Translations under genes and position numbers: made by a program
The notes under the pieces: generated by a model
What the model saw: the letters and a program-made list of their open reading frames with translations, nothing else
The model's database searches: none
Told to the model about the DNA's origin: nothing
Shown here: positions 38,576-47,868 of the stretch, in pieces
Layout of the letters: each line of letters begins with the position of its first letter
Position numbering within the stretch: position 1 is the stretch's first letter
Assembly (NCBI RefSeq): GCF_031585635.1
Contig: NZ_CP134195.1
Coordinates: forward strand, 4,030,001 to 4,094,000
Direction: 5' to 3'
Source: Paraburkholderia sp. FT54
Lineage (GTDB): Bacteria > Pseudomonadota > Gammaproteobacteria > Burkholderiales > Burkholderiaceae
DNA length: 64,000 nt

Positions 38576-39463
38576 ATGAAACTGAAATTCACCAAAATGC
38601 ACGGCGCGGGCAACGACTTCGTCGTGCTCGACGGCTACACCCAACCGGTCAACCTGACGCCGGCGCAGGTGCGCGCGCTCGCGGACCGGCATTTCGGCGT
38701 CGGCGCCGACCAGTTGCTGCTGGTCGAAAAGCCCACAGTGGCGGGCGTCGATTTCAGATACCGCATCTTCAATTGCGACGGCGGCGAGGTCGAGCATTGT
38801 GGTAACGGCGCACGCTGCTTCGTCAAGTTCGTGCGCGACAACCGCCTCACCGACCAACGCAGCGTGCGCGTGCAGGTGCAAAAGGGCACCATCACGCTGA
38901 CCATGCAGGAGAACGGCGAAGTGCTGGTCGATATGGGCACGCCCGTGTTCGATCCGCAACGCGTGCCGTTCGCCACCAAAGGCCTGGAAGGCCGCCGCGA
39001 GGGCGCGGACACGCTCTGGCCGCTCGATGTAAACGGTACGACGCGCTGGATTTCGGTGGTGTCGATGGGCAATCCACACGCTGTGCAAGTGGTCGACGAC
39101 GTCGAAGCATTCCCGGTGCTGGTCGAAGGCCCGGTGATCGAACGTCATGCGCGCTTTCCGCAGCGGGTGAACGCGGGCTTCATGCAGATCGTCGGCCGCA
39201 GTGAGGTCAAACTGCGCGTGTACGAACGCGGCGCGGGCGAAACGCTGGCGTGCGGCACGGGCGCCTGCGCGGCCGTCGCGGCCGGCATCCGGCGCGGACT
39301 GCTGGACGCACCGGTGCTCGTGCATACTCACGGCGGCAAACTGACGATCACATGGGACAGCACGCAAGAAGGCGAGCCGCTCTTGATGGCCGGGCCCGCC
39401 GCGACCGTCTTCGAAGGCGAAATCGAACTGCCCGACTTATTAGCCGATTCACAGGCCGCTTAA
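38576..39463 (+). CDS. dapF: Diaminopimelate epimerase
   Basis: A 295-residue cytoplasmic enzyme that converts LL- to meso-diaminopimelate for lysine and peptidoglycan. The two catalytic cysteines are in [10 protein letters not shown] and [10 protein letters not shown]. The N-terminal [20 protein letters not shown] is the family signature and sets the start at 38576. TACAAT lies only 12 bp upstream, so the main promoter may be further off. The gene leads a cluster with the DUF484 gene and xerC, the usual order in proteobacteria. Confidence 0.97.
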   Translation: MKLKFTKMHGAGNDFVVLDGYTQPVNLTPAQVRALADRHFGVGADQLLLVEKPTVAGVDFRYRIFNCDGGEVEHCGNGARCFVKFVRDNRLTDQRSVRVQVQKGTITLTMQENGEVLVDMGTPVFDPQRVPFATKGLEGRREGADTLWPLDVNGTTRWISVVSMGNPHAVQVVDDVEAFPVLVEGPVIERHARFPQRVNAGFMQIVGRSEVKLRVYERGAGETLACGTGACAAVAAGIRRGLLDAPVLVHTHGGKLTITWDSTQEGEPLLMAGPAATVFEGEIELPDLLADSQAA

Positions 39464-39520
39464 ACTCATTGACCGATGCGCCGCCCCAAGGCGGCGTCCC
39501 GAAGTCCTCTAGCCGAAACC

Positions 39521-40243
39521 ATGAACGATCGCGAAGTCGCCGAATATCTGCTCGCCAACCCCGATTTTTTCGCCGAACACGCGGAAATGCTCGCGACGAT
39601 CCGCCTCGCGAATCCGCATGGCAAAGCCGCGGTGTCGCTGCAGGAACGGCAGATGGAAATGCTGCGTGACAAGAACAAGCACCTCGAACGCCGCCTCGCC
39701 GAACTCCTGCGCTACGGCCACGAGAACGACAGCATCGCGTCGAAATTCAACCGCTGGACCATTCGTGTGATGGCCGAGCGCGATCCGTATGCGCTGCCTC
39801 GCACGATCGCCACCGGTTTGCGCGACATTTTCGACGTGCCGCAAGCCGCGCTGCGCGTATGGGATGTGGCCGAGCCGTATGCTCAGGCCGACTTCGCGCG
39901 CCATGTCGGCGAGGAAGTGCGCATCTTCGCCAACAGCCTGGCCACGCCGTACTGCGGCGCGAATACCGGCTTCGAAGCGGCGCAGTGGCTGGCGCCGTCG
40001 GTGGCCGCCGTGAGCGACGAGAGCACAGCCGGCCACGCGGCGTCCGAGTCGGCGCACGCCACCGAATCGATCGCCCTGCTCGCGCTGCGCGACCCCGAGG
40101 GTAAGGAAGAAGCGCCGACCTTCGGCCTGTTGGTGATGGGCTCCGCCGACGCGCGCCGCTTCCACGACGGCATGGCGACCGACTTCCTGACGCAGATCGG
40201 CGCGCTGGCTAGCGCCGCCCTGAGCCGTCTGCTGCCGCGCTGA
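39521..40243 (+). CDS. DUF484-family protein
   Basis: A 240-residue protein. The N-terminal part (REVAEYLLANPDFFAEHAEMLA) and the following coiled coil (QERQMEMLRDKNKHLERRLAELL) match the DUF484 family, whose C-terminal half is GAF-like. Such genes sit between dapF and xerC in many beta- and gammaproteobacteria, as here. The function is not known. The ATG at 39521 begins MNDREV; upstream in-frame codons overlap nothing but lack a ribosome site. Confidence 0.9.
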   Translation: MNDREVAEYLLANPDFFAEHAEMLATIRLANPHGKAAVSLQERQMEMLRDKNKHLERRLAELLRYGHENDSIASKFNRWTIRVMAERDPYALPRTIATGLRDIFDVPQAALRVWDVAEPYAQADFARHVGEEVRIFANSLATPYCGANTGFEAAQWLAPSVAAVSDESTAGHAASESAHATESIALLALRDPEGKEEAPTFGLLVMGSADARRFHDGMATDFLTQIGALASAALSRLLPR

Positions 40244-40283
40244 GCCACGTTCAGCTCCGCGCCAGCCGCCCAACAAGCCCACC

Positions 40284-41207
40284 GTGACCGCCGCCGATCC
40301 GATCGCTGCCTATCTGTCGAATCTCGAACATGAGCGGCGGCTGTCGGCCCATACGCTGCGCGGCTACACCCACGAACTCGGCGAACTCAAGCAGTTGGCC
40401 AAAGGCCGGCCGCTCGAAAGCCTGACCGCCGTGGACATTCGCGGCGCCGTTTCGCGGGCGCACGCGGGCGGCCTGACGGCGCGCTCGATCAGCCACCGGC
40501 TGTCGGCGTGGCGCGCCTTTTACCGCTGGCTTGCCGGCCGCGTCGATCTGCCGGCCAATCCGGTCGCGACCGTGCGCGCGCCGAAGCAGCCCAAAACGCT
40601 GCCCAAAGCGCTTTCCGTCGACGACGCCGCCCGTCTGATGGAAAGTCCGCCTGCCGCATCGCCCGAAGGTTTGCGCGATCACGCCATGCTCGAACTGTTT
40701 TACTCGTCGGGCCTGCGGCTCGCGGAACTGGTCGGCCTCGACGCCCGTTTCGCCGATGCCGACGGCTACCGCTCGGCCGGCTGGCTGAGGCTCGATTCCG
40801 CCGAGGTCGAAGTGCTGGGCAAGGGCAACCGGCGCCGCGTCGTGCCGGTCGGCAGCAAGGCCTTGCAGGCCTTGAGCGCTTGGCTCGCCGTGCGCGACCA
40901 GATGGTGAAGCACGATCCGCATCCGCTCTTCCTGTCGGTGCGCGGCAATCGCCTGTCGCCGAACGCCGTGCGCGAGCGCGTGAAGCGCGTGGCGCTGAGC
41001 GCCGGCATTCCGGCCAACGTGCATCCGCACGTATTGCGGCATTCGTTCGCCACGCACGTGCTGCAGTCGAGCGGCGATCTGCGCGCCGTTCAGGAACTGC
41101 TCGGCCACGCCAGCATCACCGCGACCCAGGTGTACACCGCGCTCGATTTCCAGCATCTCGCGCACGTCTACGATCAGGCGCATCCGCGCGCCAAAAAACG
41201 CGACTGA
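40284..41207 (+). CDS. xerC: Site-specific tyrosine recombinase XerC
   Basis: A 307-residue recombinase that resolves chromosome dimers at dif with XerD. The SAM-like N-terminal DNA-binding domain (YLSNLEHERRLSAHTLRGY) is followed by the catalytic domain, with Arg in SGLRLAELVGL, Lys in GKGNRRRVVPVG, HxxR in HPHVLRHSFATH, then GHASITATQVYT with the nucleophile Tyr. All catalytic residues are intact. It starts with GTG, 40 bp after the DUF484 gene. Confidence 0.95.
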   Translation: MTAADPIAAYLSNLEHERRLSAHTLRGYTHELGELKQLAKGRPLESLTAVDIRGAVSRAHAGGLTARSISHRLSAWRAFYRWLAGRVDLPANPVATVRAPKQPKTLPKALSVDDAARLMESPPAASPEGLRDHAMLELFYSSGLRLAELVGLDARFADADGYRSAGWLRLDSAEVEVLGKGNRRRVVPVGSKALQALSAWLAVRDQMVKHDPHPLFLSVRGNRLSPNAVRERVKRVALSAGIPANVHPHVLRHSFATHVLQSSGDLRAVQELLGHASITATQVYTALDFQHLAHVYDQAHPRAKKRD

Positions 41208-41300
41208 CTCCGCGGCTCGATTCGCGGCGTGCGGTCTGCGCCTTCGCTTCACCTGCCGCGTGCGCTGAGTCGCGCGGCCCATTGCTCTGCTAATACCCTG

Positions 41301-42503
41301 ATGAATACCGTTACGCTCAAACCGTCGAAAGAAAAGTCGCTGCTGCGCCGCCATCCGTGGGTCTATGCCAACGCGATCGACCGGATCGACGGCAATCCCG
41401 CGCCCGGCGCCACCGTGCTGGTGCGCGCGCACGACGGCCGTTTTCTCGCGCGCGCGGCCTATAGCCCGCATTCGCAGATCCGCGCCCGCGTGTGGAGCTT
41501 CGACGAAACCGAACCGATCGATCATGCTTTCTTCAAGCGCCGCGTGCAGCGCGCGCTCGCGCACCGTCAAACGATGGTTCATGACACCGGCGCGATGCGG
41601 CTGATTTTCGGCGAAGCGGATGGCCTGCCGGGCTTGATCGTCGATCACTACGTCGCCGAGGACGAAGGCCAGCGCAGCCAGCTGGTCTGCCAGTTCATGG
41701 CCGCGGGCGTCGAGGCGTGGAAGGAAGCGATCGTCGCGGCGCTGACAGGCGCGACTGGTTGCCGGAATGTCTACGAACGCTCGGATGTGTCGATTCGTCA
41801 GAAGGAAGGACTCGAGCAGATTACCGGCGTGCTGGCGGGCGAAGCGCCGTCGGAAGCGCTGATCGCGAGCGAAAACGGCGTGCGGTATCACGTCGACGTG
41901 CGCAATGGCCACAAGACCGGCTTTTATGTCGACCAGCGCGACAACCGCCTGCTGGTGCAACAGCTCGCGCAGGATCGCGAGGTGCTGAACTGCTTCTGCT
42001 ACACCGGCGGGTTCTCGCTGGCGGCATTGAAAGGCGGCGCCAAACGGGTGGTGTCGATCGATTCGTCGGGTGATGCGCTCGCGATCGCCCAGCAGAACGT
42101 GGCGGCCAACGGCTTCGACGCCGAACGCGCCACCTGGCTCGACGCCGACGCGTTCAAAACGCTGCGCCGCCTTTACGACGACGGCGAGCGCTTCGATCTG
42201 ATCGTGCTCGATCCGCCGAAATTCGCGCCGTCGCGTGAACACGTGGACCGCGCGTCGCGCGCCTACAAGGACATCAATCTGACCGGCCTGAAGCTGCTGC
42301 GCCCGGGCGGCCTGCTTTTCACCTATTCGTGCTCCGGCGCGATCGACGCCGAACTGTTCCAGAAGATCGTGTCCGGCGCGGCCGCCGACGCGCGCGTGGA
42401 CGCCCGGATTCTCAAGCGGCTCGGCGCAGGGGTGGATCATCCGCTGCTCACCGCGTTTCCGGAAGGCGAATACCTGAAGGGCCTGCTGTTGCAAATCGCC
42501 TGA
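41301..42503 (+). CDS. Class I SAM-dependent rRNA methyltransferase, RlmI-like
   Basis: A 400-residue enzyme. The N-terminal PUA domain starts at KPSKEKSLLRRHPWVYANAI. A linker and the Rossmann-fold methyltransferase follow, with the SAM loop VLNCFCYTGGFSLAALKGG and the DPPKF motif LDPPKFAPS. The length equals E. coli RlmI (23S rRNA m5C1962). The ATG at 41301 starts MNTVTLKPS; an upstream in-frame start gives low-quality sequence. Assignment to RlmI rather than another paralogue is likely but not proved. Confidence 0.88.
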   Translation: MNTVTLKPSKEKSLLRRHPWVYANAIDRIDGNPAPGATVLVRAHDGRFLARAAYSPHSQIRARVWSFDETEPIDHAFFKRRVQRALAHRQTMVHDTGAMRLIFGEADGLPGLIVDHYVAEDEGQRSQLVCQFMAAGVEAWKEAIVAALTGATGCRNVYERSDVSIRQKEGLEQITGVLAGEAPSEALIASENGVRYHVDVRNGHKTGFYVDQRDNRLLVQQLAQDREVLNCFCYTGGFSLAALKGGAKRVVSIDSSGDALAIAQQNVAANGFDAERATWLDADAFKTLRRLYDDGERFDLIVLDPPKFAPSREHVDRASRAYKDINLTGLKLLRPGGLLFTYSCSGAIDAELFQKIVSGAAADARVDARILKRLGAGVDHPLLTAFPEGEYLKGLLLQIA

Positions 42504-42694
42504 TCGCCCATAGTTTCAGGAATATTTCCGGTGCCGCGGGCAGGGGCGAAAGCGGGCTTGAAACCCCGTTCGCCAGCACCGGCTTGACAGATATGTTTCA
42601 ATAACCGGCTAGACAGGGCTGCGCGCCATCAGGCTGCCGCGCCCCGCCTAAGCTTTCGATTACGCACCGTTTCACGACCATACAGGCGACCCAC

Positions 42695-43783
42695 ATGATC
42701 CCAGTCACCATCCTGACCGGCTTTCTCGGCAGCGGCAAAACCACCCTGCTCAAGCGCATCCTGAATGAGAAGCACGGCATGAAAATCGCCGTGATCGAAA
42801 ACGAGTTCGGCGAAGAGAACATCGACAACGAAATCCTCGTGCAGGACACGGGCGAGCAGATCATCCAGATGAGCAACGGCTGCATCTGCTGCACCATTCG
42901 CGGTGACCTGTCGCGCGTGCTGGGCGATCTGGCGGCGCAGAAGCAGTCCGGCAAACTGGATTTCGACCGCGTCGTGATCGAAACGACCGGCCTCGCCAAC
43001 CCGGGTCCGGTTGCGCAGACGTTCTTCATGGACGACCAGATCGCCAACGAATTCCTGCTGGACGCGATCATCACGCTGGTCGACGCCAAGCACGCGAACC
43101 AGCAACTGGACGAGCACGAAGTCGTGCAGCGCCAGGTCGGGTTCGCTGACCGCCTGTTCATCACCAAGTCCGACCTGGTCGATGAAAAGCACGTGGCCGA
43201 TCTGCGCCACCGTCTGCTGCACATGAACCCGCGGGCGGCAATCAAAGTCGTCAATTTCGGCGAAGCGGACATCAAGGAAATCTTCGACCTGCGCGGCTTC
43301 AACCTGAATTCGAAGCTCGAGATCGATCCGGATTTCCTCGTCGAAGACGACCATGCGCACAACCATGCTCACGCGCATGACGAGCACGGCCATACCCACG
43401 ACGATCACGCCAACTGCGATCACGACCACGGTCAGTGCGATCACGAAGGCCACGATCACGCGCACCACCACCATGCGCACCACGACGACAAGATCAAGTC
43501 GTTCGTCTACCGTAACGACCGTCCGTTCGATCCGAACAAGCTCGAAGATTTTCTCGGCGGCATTCTGCAGATTTACGGCGAACGCCTGCTGCGCTATAAG
43601 GGCGTGCTGTATATGAAGGGCGTCGACCGCAAAGTCGTATTTCAGGGCGTGCACCAGATGATGGGCAGCGATCTGGCCGCGAAATGGCAACCGATCGAGA
43701 AAAAGACCAACAAGATGGTGTTTATCGGCATCGAACTGCCGCAAGACCTGATCACCGACGGTCTGGACGCCTGCCTGGCCTAA
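42695..43783 (+). CDS. CobW-family GTPase with His-rich segment (zinc chaperone type)
   Basis: A 362-residue G3E GTPase. The P-loop is GFLGSGKTTLLK (residues 9-20), the metal-binding CxCC motif is in NGCICCTIRG (61-70) and the GTPase base motif NKxD appears as TKSD. A long His/Asp-rich stretch lies at about residues 220-267. The C-terminal CobW_C domain follows. Proteins of this type (ZigA, YeiR, ZNG1-like) deliver zinc to client proteins. The gene is followed, after 670 bp, by dksA; a link through zinc economy is possible but not shown. I see no Zur box. Confidence 0.92.
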   Translation: MIPVTILTGFLGSGKTTLLKRILNEKHGMKIAVIENEFGEENIDNEILVQDTGEQIIQMSNGCICCTIRGDLSRVLGDLAAQKQSGKLDFDRVVIETTGLANPGPVAQTFFMDDQIANEFLLDAIITLVDAKHANQQLDEHEVVQRQVGFADRLFITKSDLVDEKHVADLRHRLLHMNPRAAIKVVNFGEADIKEIFDLRGFNLNSKLEIDPDFLVEDDHAHNHAHAHDEHGHTHDDHANCDHDHGQCDHEGHDHAHHHHAHHDDKIKSFVYRNDRPFDPNKLEDFLGGILQIYGERLLRYKGVLYMKGVDRKVVFQGVHQMMGSDLAAKWQPIEKKTNKMVFIGIELPQDLITDGLDACLA

Positions 43784-44451
43784 GTCCGCCAGCGCCGGCC
43801 TGTCCGGGCTTGTCATTCATTCGGAGCGCCGGCAGTACGGCACGCGCCGTGCTGCTGCGCCTCCAATGCCCGTGTGCTCCACGCGCGCCGAGTCAATCAT
43901 CTGCTGAATATGCGCGGCGGTAGCCGAAAGCTCACTGAAAAGTCGCGCGTATGAAAAGCGCGTGAAAACCCTGCTGTATTAATGCGTGCACGACCATCGC
44001 TTTTTGGTCGTTCGCGCGTTATATTTTCGGGATATCGGGGCGTCGCACGGGGATTTTCACCAGTTGCGGTGCTGGATTGTGATTCAGTTACAATACGTGC
44101 CCACTGGAGAATGACAATGAATTGCCCGGTCAGCGCGTATCCCGCGCCGGGCCTGAAACGGCGCCGGAAAATCTTATCCGGACAATACGCCGACAATGCC
44201 GGCTAGCACCGCTGAAGGGCGCGCTGCCGGCAAGCAATGCCTCAGGAGCATTTGAGAATCGGTTTCCAGAGGAGTTCGGCCCCGCATTGGCGTCGCGACG
44301 CCCGGCGTGTGGGCGCCAGGCGCTTCGGCGTCACGACAGTCCACCGTCCGTGCCCGCCTTGGCGCTCTGCGTCCTCAAGGCGCCTTTGCGGGCAATACGA
44401 AAGTGCGGGCACTATGTAAGAGTTTTGCCTCACATTGAAGAAGTAAGCCAG
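43784..44451. other. Long region before dksA
   Basis: About 670 bp without a certain gene. TACAAT at 44089-44094 may be a -10 box. A 29-codon open frame (44117-44206) follows it with GGAG at good spacing, listed separately. Sequence just before dksA (44380-44451) lacks a strong GGAGG. Confidence 0.4.
44117..44206 (+). CDS. Possible leader peptide upstream of dksA
   Basis: A 29-residue frame that starts ATG after CTGGAGAATGAC and ends TAG. The translation MNCPVSAYPAPGLKRRRKIL and nine further residues is basic. A TACAAT box lies 23 bp before the start. It may be a short leader peptide in the dksA 5' region or just chance. Confidence 0.25.
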   Translation: MNCPVSAYPAPGLKRRRKILSGQYADNAG

Positions 44452-44871
44452 ATGACGACGAAACGACTCTTGACCGAAGCCGAAATCCTGAAGATGAGCG
44501 ACAAGGATTACATGAATGAGGATCAGCTCGCCTTCTTCAAGAACAAGCTCGAACAGCTGCAAGCGGACATTCTCCGCAATGCCGGCCAAACGACCGAGAA
44601 CCTGCGCGAAACGGTGATCGTGCCGGATCCGGCCGACCGTGCAACGATCGAGGAAGAGCATGCGCTCGAACTGCGCACGCGCGACCGCGAGCGCAAGCTG
44701 CTGAAGAAGGTTCAGCAATCGATCGCGCGCATCGATTCGGGCGACTACGGCTGGTGCGAGGAAACCGGTGAGCCGATCGGCATTCCGCGTCTGCTCGCAC
44801 GGCCCACGGCCACCCTGTCGCTCGAAGCGCAGGAGCGCCGTGAACTGCGCCAGAAGCTGTTCGGCGACTGA
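44452..44871 (+). CDS. dksA: RNA polymerase-binding transcription factor DksA
   Basis: A 139-residue factor that, with ppGpp, reprograms RNA polymerase in starvation. The coiled-coil tip residues are intact (DPADRA, with Asp59, Asp62, Ala64). Of the four zinc-binding cysteines of E. coli DksA only one remains: Cys102 in YGWCEETGEPIG. The second is Thr, and the second pair is replaced in ATLSLEAQE. So this DksA should fold without zinc, as described for some homologues. The ATG at 44452 begins MTTKRLLTEAEILK. A strong terminator follows. Confidence 0.95.
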   Translation: MTTKRLLTEAEILKMSDKDYMNEDQLAFFKNKLEQLQADILRNAGQTTENLRETVIVPDPADRATIEEEHALELRTRDRERKLLKKVQQSIARIDSGDYGWCEETGEPIGIPRLLARPTATLSLEAQERRELRQKLFGD

Positions 44872-44922
44872 ACGCTTGCGGCGCGGCTTCGGCTCCGCGC
44901 CCTGAAACGCTGCTTCGTCGAG

Positions 44923-44955
44923 AGGCGCACGGTGAGCCGTGCGCCTTTTTCTTTT
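44923..44955 (+). terminator. Rho-independent terminator of dksA
   Basis: AGGCGCACGG at 44923-44932 pairs perfectly with CCGTGCGCCT at 44937-44946 around TGAG, then TTTTTCTTTT follows. Confidence 0.93.
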
Positions 44956-45292
44956 GTGTGATGCTTTTTTGGGCGTTGCTTTGACGATGTTTTTACGCGG
45001 CTGCAGGCAGACATCCTTTGCGGCTCCTTTTCCGCTTCTCCGCCGTGTACGCGAGCCGACTCGCGCGTTCCATGCACCGCGTCCGCTCCCGCACCAAATC
45101 GCGTGTTTTTTGTCTTATGCCATTTGCCGGCTCTTGATATGACCGCGCACGCCCTAAAATAAATCGGACATGCGCTGCACGAGCGCGCGCCGGCCGGTTC
45201 AATTGTTAGCGTCGCGCGCCGTCCGCTTTCAGGATTCATGCGGTGGCGCACTGCGCTGCCGCGTCCTACCCGTTTTGCAAAGAGGAACGCAT
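44956..45292. other. Upstream region of hslVU
   Basis: About 340 bp with no credible gene; it holds the heat-shock-like promoter listed separately. Confidence 0.5.
45133..45161 (+). promoter_or_regulatory. Sigma-32-like promoter of hslVU
   Basis: CTTGATA at 45133-45139 is followed, after 12 bp, by CCCTAAAATA. This resembles the heat-shock consensus (CTTGAAA, 11-16 bp, CCCCATnTA) at most positions, and lies 130 bp before hslV, a classic heat-shock gene. TAAAAT could also serve sigma-70. Confidence 0.45.
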
Positions 45293-45829
45293 ATGGAGCA
45301 ATTTCACGGCACGACGATCGTCTCCGTGCGCCGCGGCGACAAGGTCGCGCTCGGCGGCGACGGCCAGGTGACGCTGGGCAACATCGTCATGAAAGGCGGT
45401 GCGAAGAAAGTCCGGCGCATCTATAACGGCAAGGTGCTGGTCGGCTTCGCTGGCGGCACGGCCGACGCCTTCTCGCTGCTCGACCGCTTCGAAGCGAAGC
45501 TGGAAAAACATCAGGGCAACCTCACGCGCTCCGCCGTCGAACTCGCCAAAGACTGGCGCACCGACCGCATGCTGCGCCGTCTCGAAGCCATGCTGATCGC
45601 CGCGGACGCCACCACCACGCTGGTCATCACCGGCAACGGCGACGTGCTCGATCCGGAAGGCGGCATCTGCGCGATCGGTTCCGGCGGCGCGTATGCGCAA
45701 GCCGCCGCGAAAGCGCTCGCCGACAACACTGAGCTGTCGCCCCGTGAAATCGTGGAGAAGTCGCTGGAGATTGCCGGCGACATGTGCATCTACACGAACC
45801 ATAACCGCGTTATCGAGACGATCGAGTAA
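45293..45829 (+). CDS. hslV: ATP-dependent protease HslV, peptidase subunit
   Basis: This 178-residue threonine protease forms the ClpQ dodecamer that works with HslU. E. coli HslV starts directly with MTTIVSVRR. Here MEQFHG comes first, so six residues must be removed to expose the catalytic Thr of [27 protein letters not shown] and ITGNGDV motifs follow the family. The ATG at 45293 follows AGAGGA; it is 9 bp ahead of hslU at its other end. Confidence 0.96.
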   Translation: MEQFHGTTIVSVRRGDKVALGGDGQVTLGNIVMKGGAKKVRRIYNGKVLVGFAGGTADAFSLLDRFEAKLEKHQGNLTRSAVELAKDWRTDRMLRRLEAMLIAADATTTLVITGNGDVLDPEGGICAIGSGGAYAQAAAKALADNTELSPREIVEKSLEIAGDMCIYTNHNRVIETIE

Positions 45830-45838
45830 GGACCCACG

Positions 45839-47185
45839 ATGAGCACCATGACCCCTGCCGAGATCGTCTCCGAACTCGACAAACACATCATCGGCCAAGG
45901 CCGCGCAAAGAAAGCGGTGGCCGTGGCGCTGCGCAATCGCTGGCGCCGTCAACAGGTTGAAGATCCGTTGCGTCAGGAAATCACGCCGAAGAACATCCTG
46001 ATGATCGGACCGACCGGCGTCGGCAAGACCGAAATCGCGCGGCGTCTGGCGAAACTGGCCGACGCGCCGTTCATCAAGATCGAAGCGACCAAGTTCACCG
46101 AAGTCGGCTATGTGGGCCGTGACGTTGACAGCATCGTGCGCGACCTGATCGAAATTTCGGTCAAGCAGACGCGCGAAACGGAAATGCGCAAAGTGCGAAC
46201 CAAGGCGGAAGATCAGGCCGAAGACCGCATCCTCGATATTCTGCTGCCGAGCGCGCGTCCGGTCGGATTCGGCGCGAGTTCGAGCACCGCGGATACCGTC
46301 GACGAAGGCGGCACCACCCGTCAGACATTCCGCAAGCGGCTGCGCGAAGGTCTGCTCGACGACAAGGAAATCGAGCTCGATGTGGAACAGCCGCAAGTCG
46401 GCATGGACATCATGGGGCCGCCAGGCATGGAAGACATGACCGAGCAGATCCGGTCGATGTTCGCGAACATCGGCGGCGGCAAGAAAACGCGCCGCAAGAT
46501 GAAGGTGAAGGAAGCGCTCAAGGTCCTCACCGACGAAGAAGCCGGCAAGATGCTGAACGACGAAGAGGTGAAAACCAAGGCCGTGCAGAACGTCGAGCAG
46601 AACGGCATTGTTTTTCTCGACGAGATCGACAAGATCGCCTCGCGCAACGAAGCAGGCGGCGGCGAAGTCTCACGTCAGGGCGTGCAGCGCGATCTGTTGC
46701 CGTTGGTGGAAGGCACCACGATCAACACCAAATACGGCATGGTGAAGACCGATCACATTCTCTTCATTGCGAGCGGCGCATTCCATCTGGCCAAGCCGAG
46801 CGATCTGATTCCGGAACTGCAAGGCCGCTTTCCGATTCGCGTCGAACTGGATTCGCTGTCGGTGAAGGACTTCGAATCGATCCTGGTGTCCACGGACGCG
46901 AGCCTCGTCAAGCAATACCAGGCACTGCTCGCCACTGAAGACGTGCACCTCGAATTCGCCGACGACGGCATTCGCCGCCTCGCCGAGATCGCGTATTCGG
47001 TGAACGAGAAAACCGAGAACATCGGCGCACGCCGCCTCTACACGGTGATCGAAAAGCTGCTCGAGGAAGTCTCGTTCGCGGCCGGCAATCATTCGGGCCG
47101 GACGGTGCAGATCGACGCGACCTATGTCGATCGCGCGCTGAACGAAGTGGCCGAAGATGAGGATCTGTCGCGCTACGTGCTGTGA
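45839..47185 (+). CDS. hslU: HslU ATPase (unfoldase for HslV)
   Basis: A 448-residue AAA+ unfoldase that feeds proteins to HslV. Walker A is [14 protein letters not shown]; Walker B is [10 protein letters not shown]. The I-domain lies between (roughly residues 110-240), and the C-terminus ends in DEDLSRYVL, where the last residues insert into HslV. Complete and normal in length. It forms an operon with hslV. Confidence 0.97.
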   Translation: MSTMTPAEIVSELDKHIIGQGRAKKAVAVALRNRWRRQQVEDPLRQEITPKNILMIGPTGVGKTEIARRLAKLADAPFIKIEATKFTEVGYVGRDVDSIVRDLIEISVKQTRETEMRKVRTKAEDQAEDRILDILLPSARPVGFGASSSTADTVDEGGTTRQTFRKRLREGLLDDKEIELDVEQPQVGMDIMGPPGMEDMTEQIRSMFANIGGGKKTRRKMKVKEALKVLTDEEAGKMLNDEEVKTKAVQNVEQNGIVFLDEIDKIASRNEAGGGEVSRQGVQRDLLPLVEGTTINTKYGMVKTDHILFIASGAFHLAKPSDLIPELQGRFPIRVELDSLSVKDFESILVSTDASLVKQYQALLATEDVHLEFADDGIRRLAEIAYSVNEKTENIGARRLYTVIEKLLEEVSFAAGNHSGRTVQIDATYVDRALNEVAEDEDLSRYVL

Positions 47186-47254
47186 TGTCGATGCTGAGAT
47201 TGCCTCAAGCCGTTGTGTTCCTTGCTTGAGGTAGATCAGATGTGAGGCATACAA

Positions 47255-47289
47255 AAAACGGGCTGCCCTTCGATAAGGCAGCCCGTTTT
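47255..47289 (+). terminator. Terminator after hslU
   Basis: CGGGCTGCC at 47259-47267 pairs with GGCAGCCCG at 47277-47285, flanked by A and T runs, so it may serve both hslVU and the convergent regA gene. Confidence 0.9.
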
Positions 47290-47325
47290 CATTTGCCTAC
47301 GGCGAGCGGAGTTGAAACTCCGCGC

Positions 47326-47868
47326 CTACTGCTTGACCGGCCGCTTCGCCAGCTTGCGCTGCAGCGTGCGCCGGTGCATGTTCAACGCGCGCGCGGTAGC
47401 CGAGATATTGCCGCCGTGCTCGGCGAGCACGCGCTGAATATGCTCCCACTCCAGACGCGCAACCGACAACGGCGTGGGATGCTCGATCGCCTCTTCGGCT
47501 TGTAACGCGCTCGCCTCACTTTGCAGCGCCGACAGAATCGTCTCGACGTTGGCAGGTTTCGCCAGATAGTTATCGGCGCCGTCTTTCACCGCCTGCACCG
47601 CGGTGGCGATGCTCGCATAGCCGGTGAGCACCAGCATGCGCGCGTCGGGCTGCAAGTCGCGCAAAGGCGCAACGAGCGTGAGGCCGGAGTCATTGCCGAG
47701 ATGCAGGTCCACCGTAATCTGGCTGAACTTCTGCTGATTCGCCAGCTTGATCGCCTCATCCGCGTTGTGCGCTTCGCTCACCGTGTAACCGCGCCGGGTG
47801 AGGCCGCGGGCGAGGATGCCGGAGAACACCTCATCGTCGTCGATCACCAGAAAATTCATTTCACTCAT
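47326..47868 (-). CDS. regA: Redox response regulator RegA/PrrA/ActR type
   Basis: A 180-residue two-domain regulator. The receiver has the acidic pocket in LVIDDDEVF and phosphorylation site Asp54 (ITVDLHLGND). The C-terminal Fis-type helix-turn-helix reads NISATARALNMHRRTLQRKL, the almost invariant DNA-recognition helix of RegA/PrrA/RoxR regulators. It starts at 47868 with MSEMNF, overlapping the regB stop by 4 bp, so the two are translationally coupled. In other bacteria RegBA controls respiration, carbon and nitrogen fixation in response to redox state. Confidence 0.9.
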   Translation of the reverse strand: MSEMNFLVIDDDEVFSGILARGLTRRGYTVSEAHNADEAIKLANQQKFSQITVDLHLGNDSGLTLVAPLRDLQPDARMLVLTGYASIATAVQAVKDGADNYLAKPANVETILSALQSEASALQAEEAIEHPTPLSVARLEWEHIQRVLAEHGGNISATARALNMHRRTLQRKLAKRPVKQ

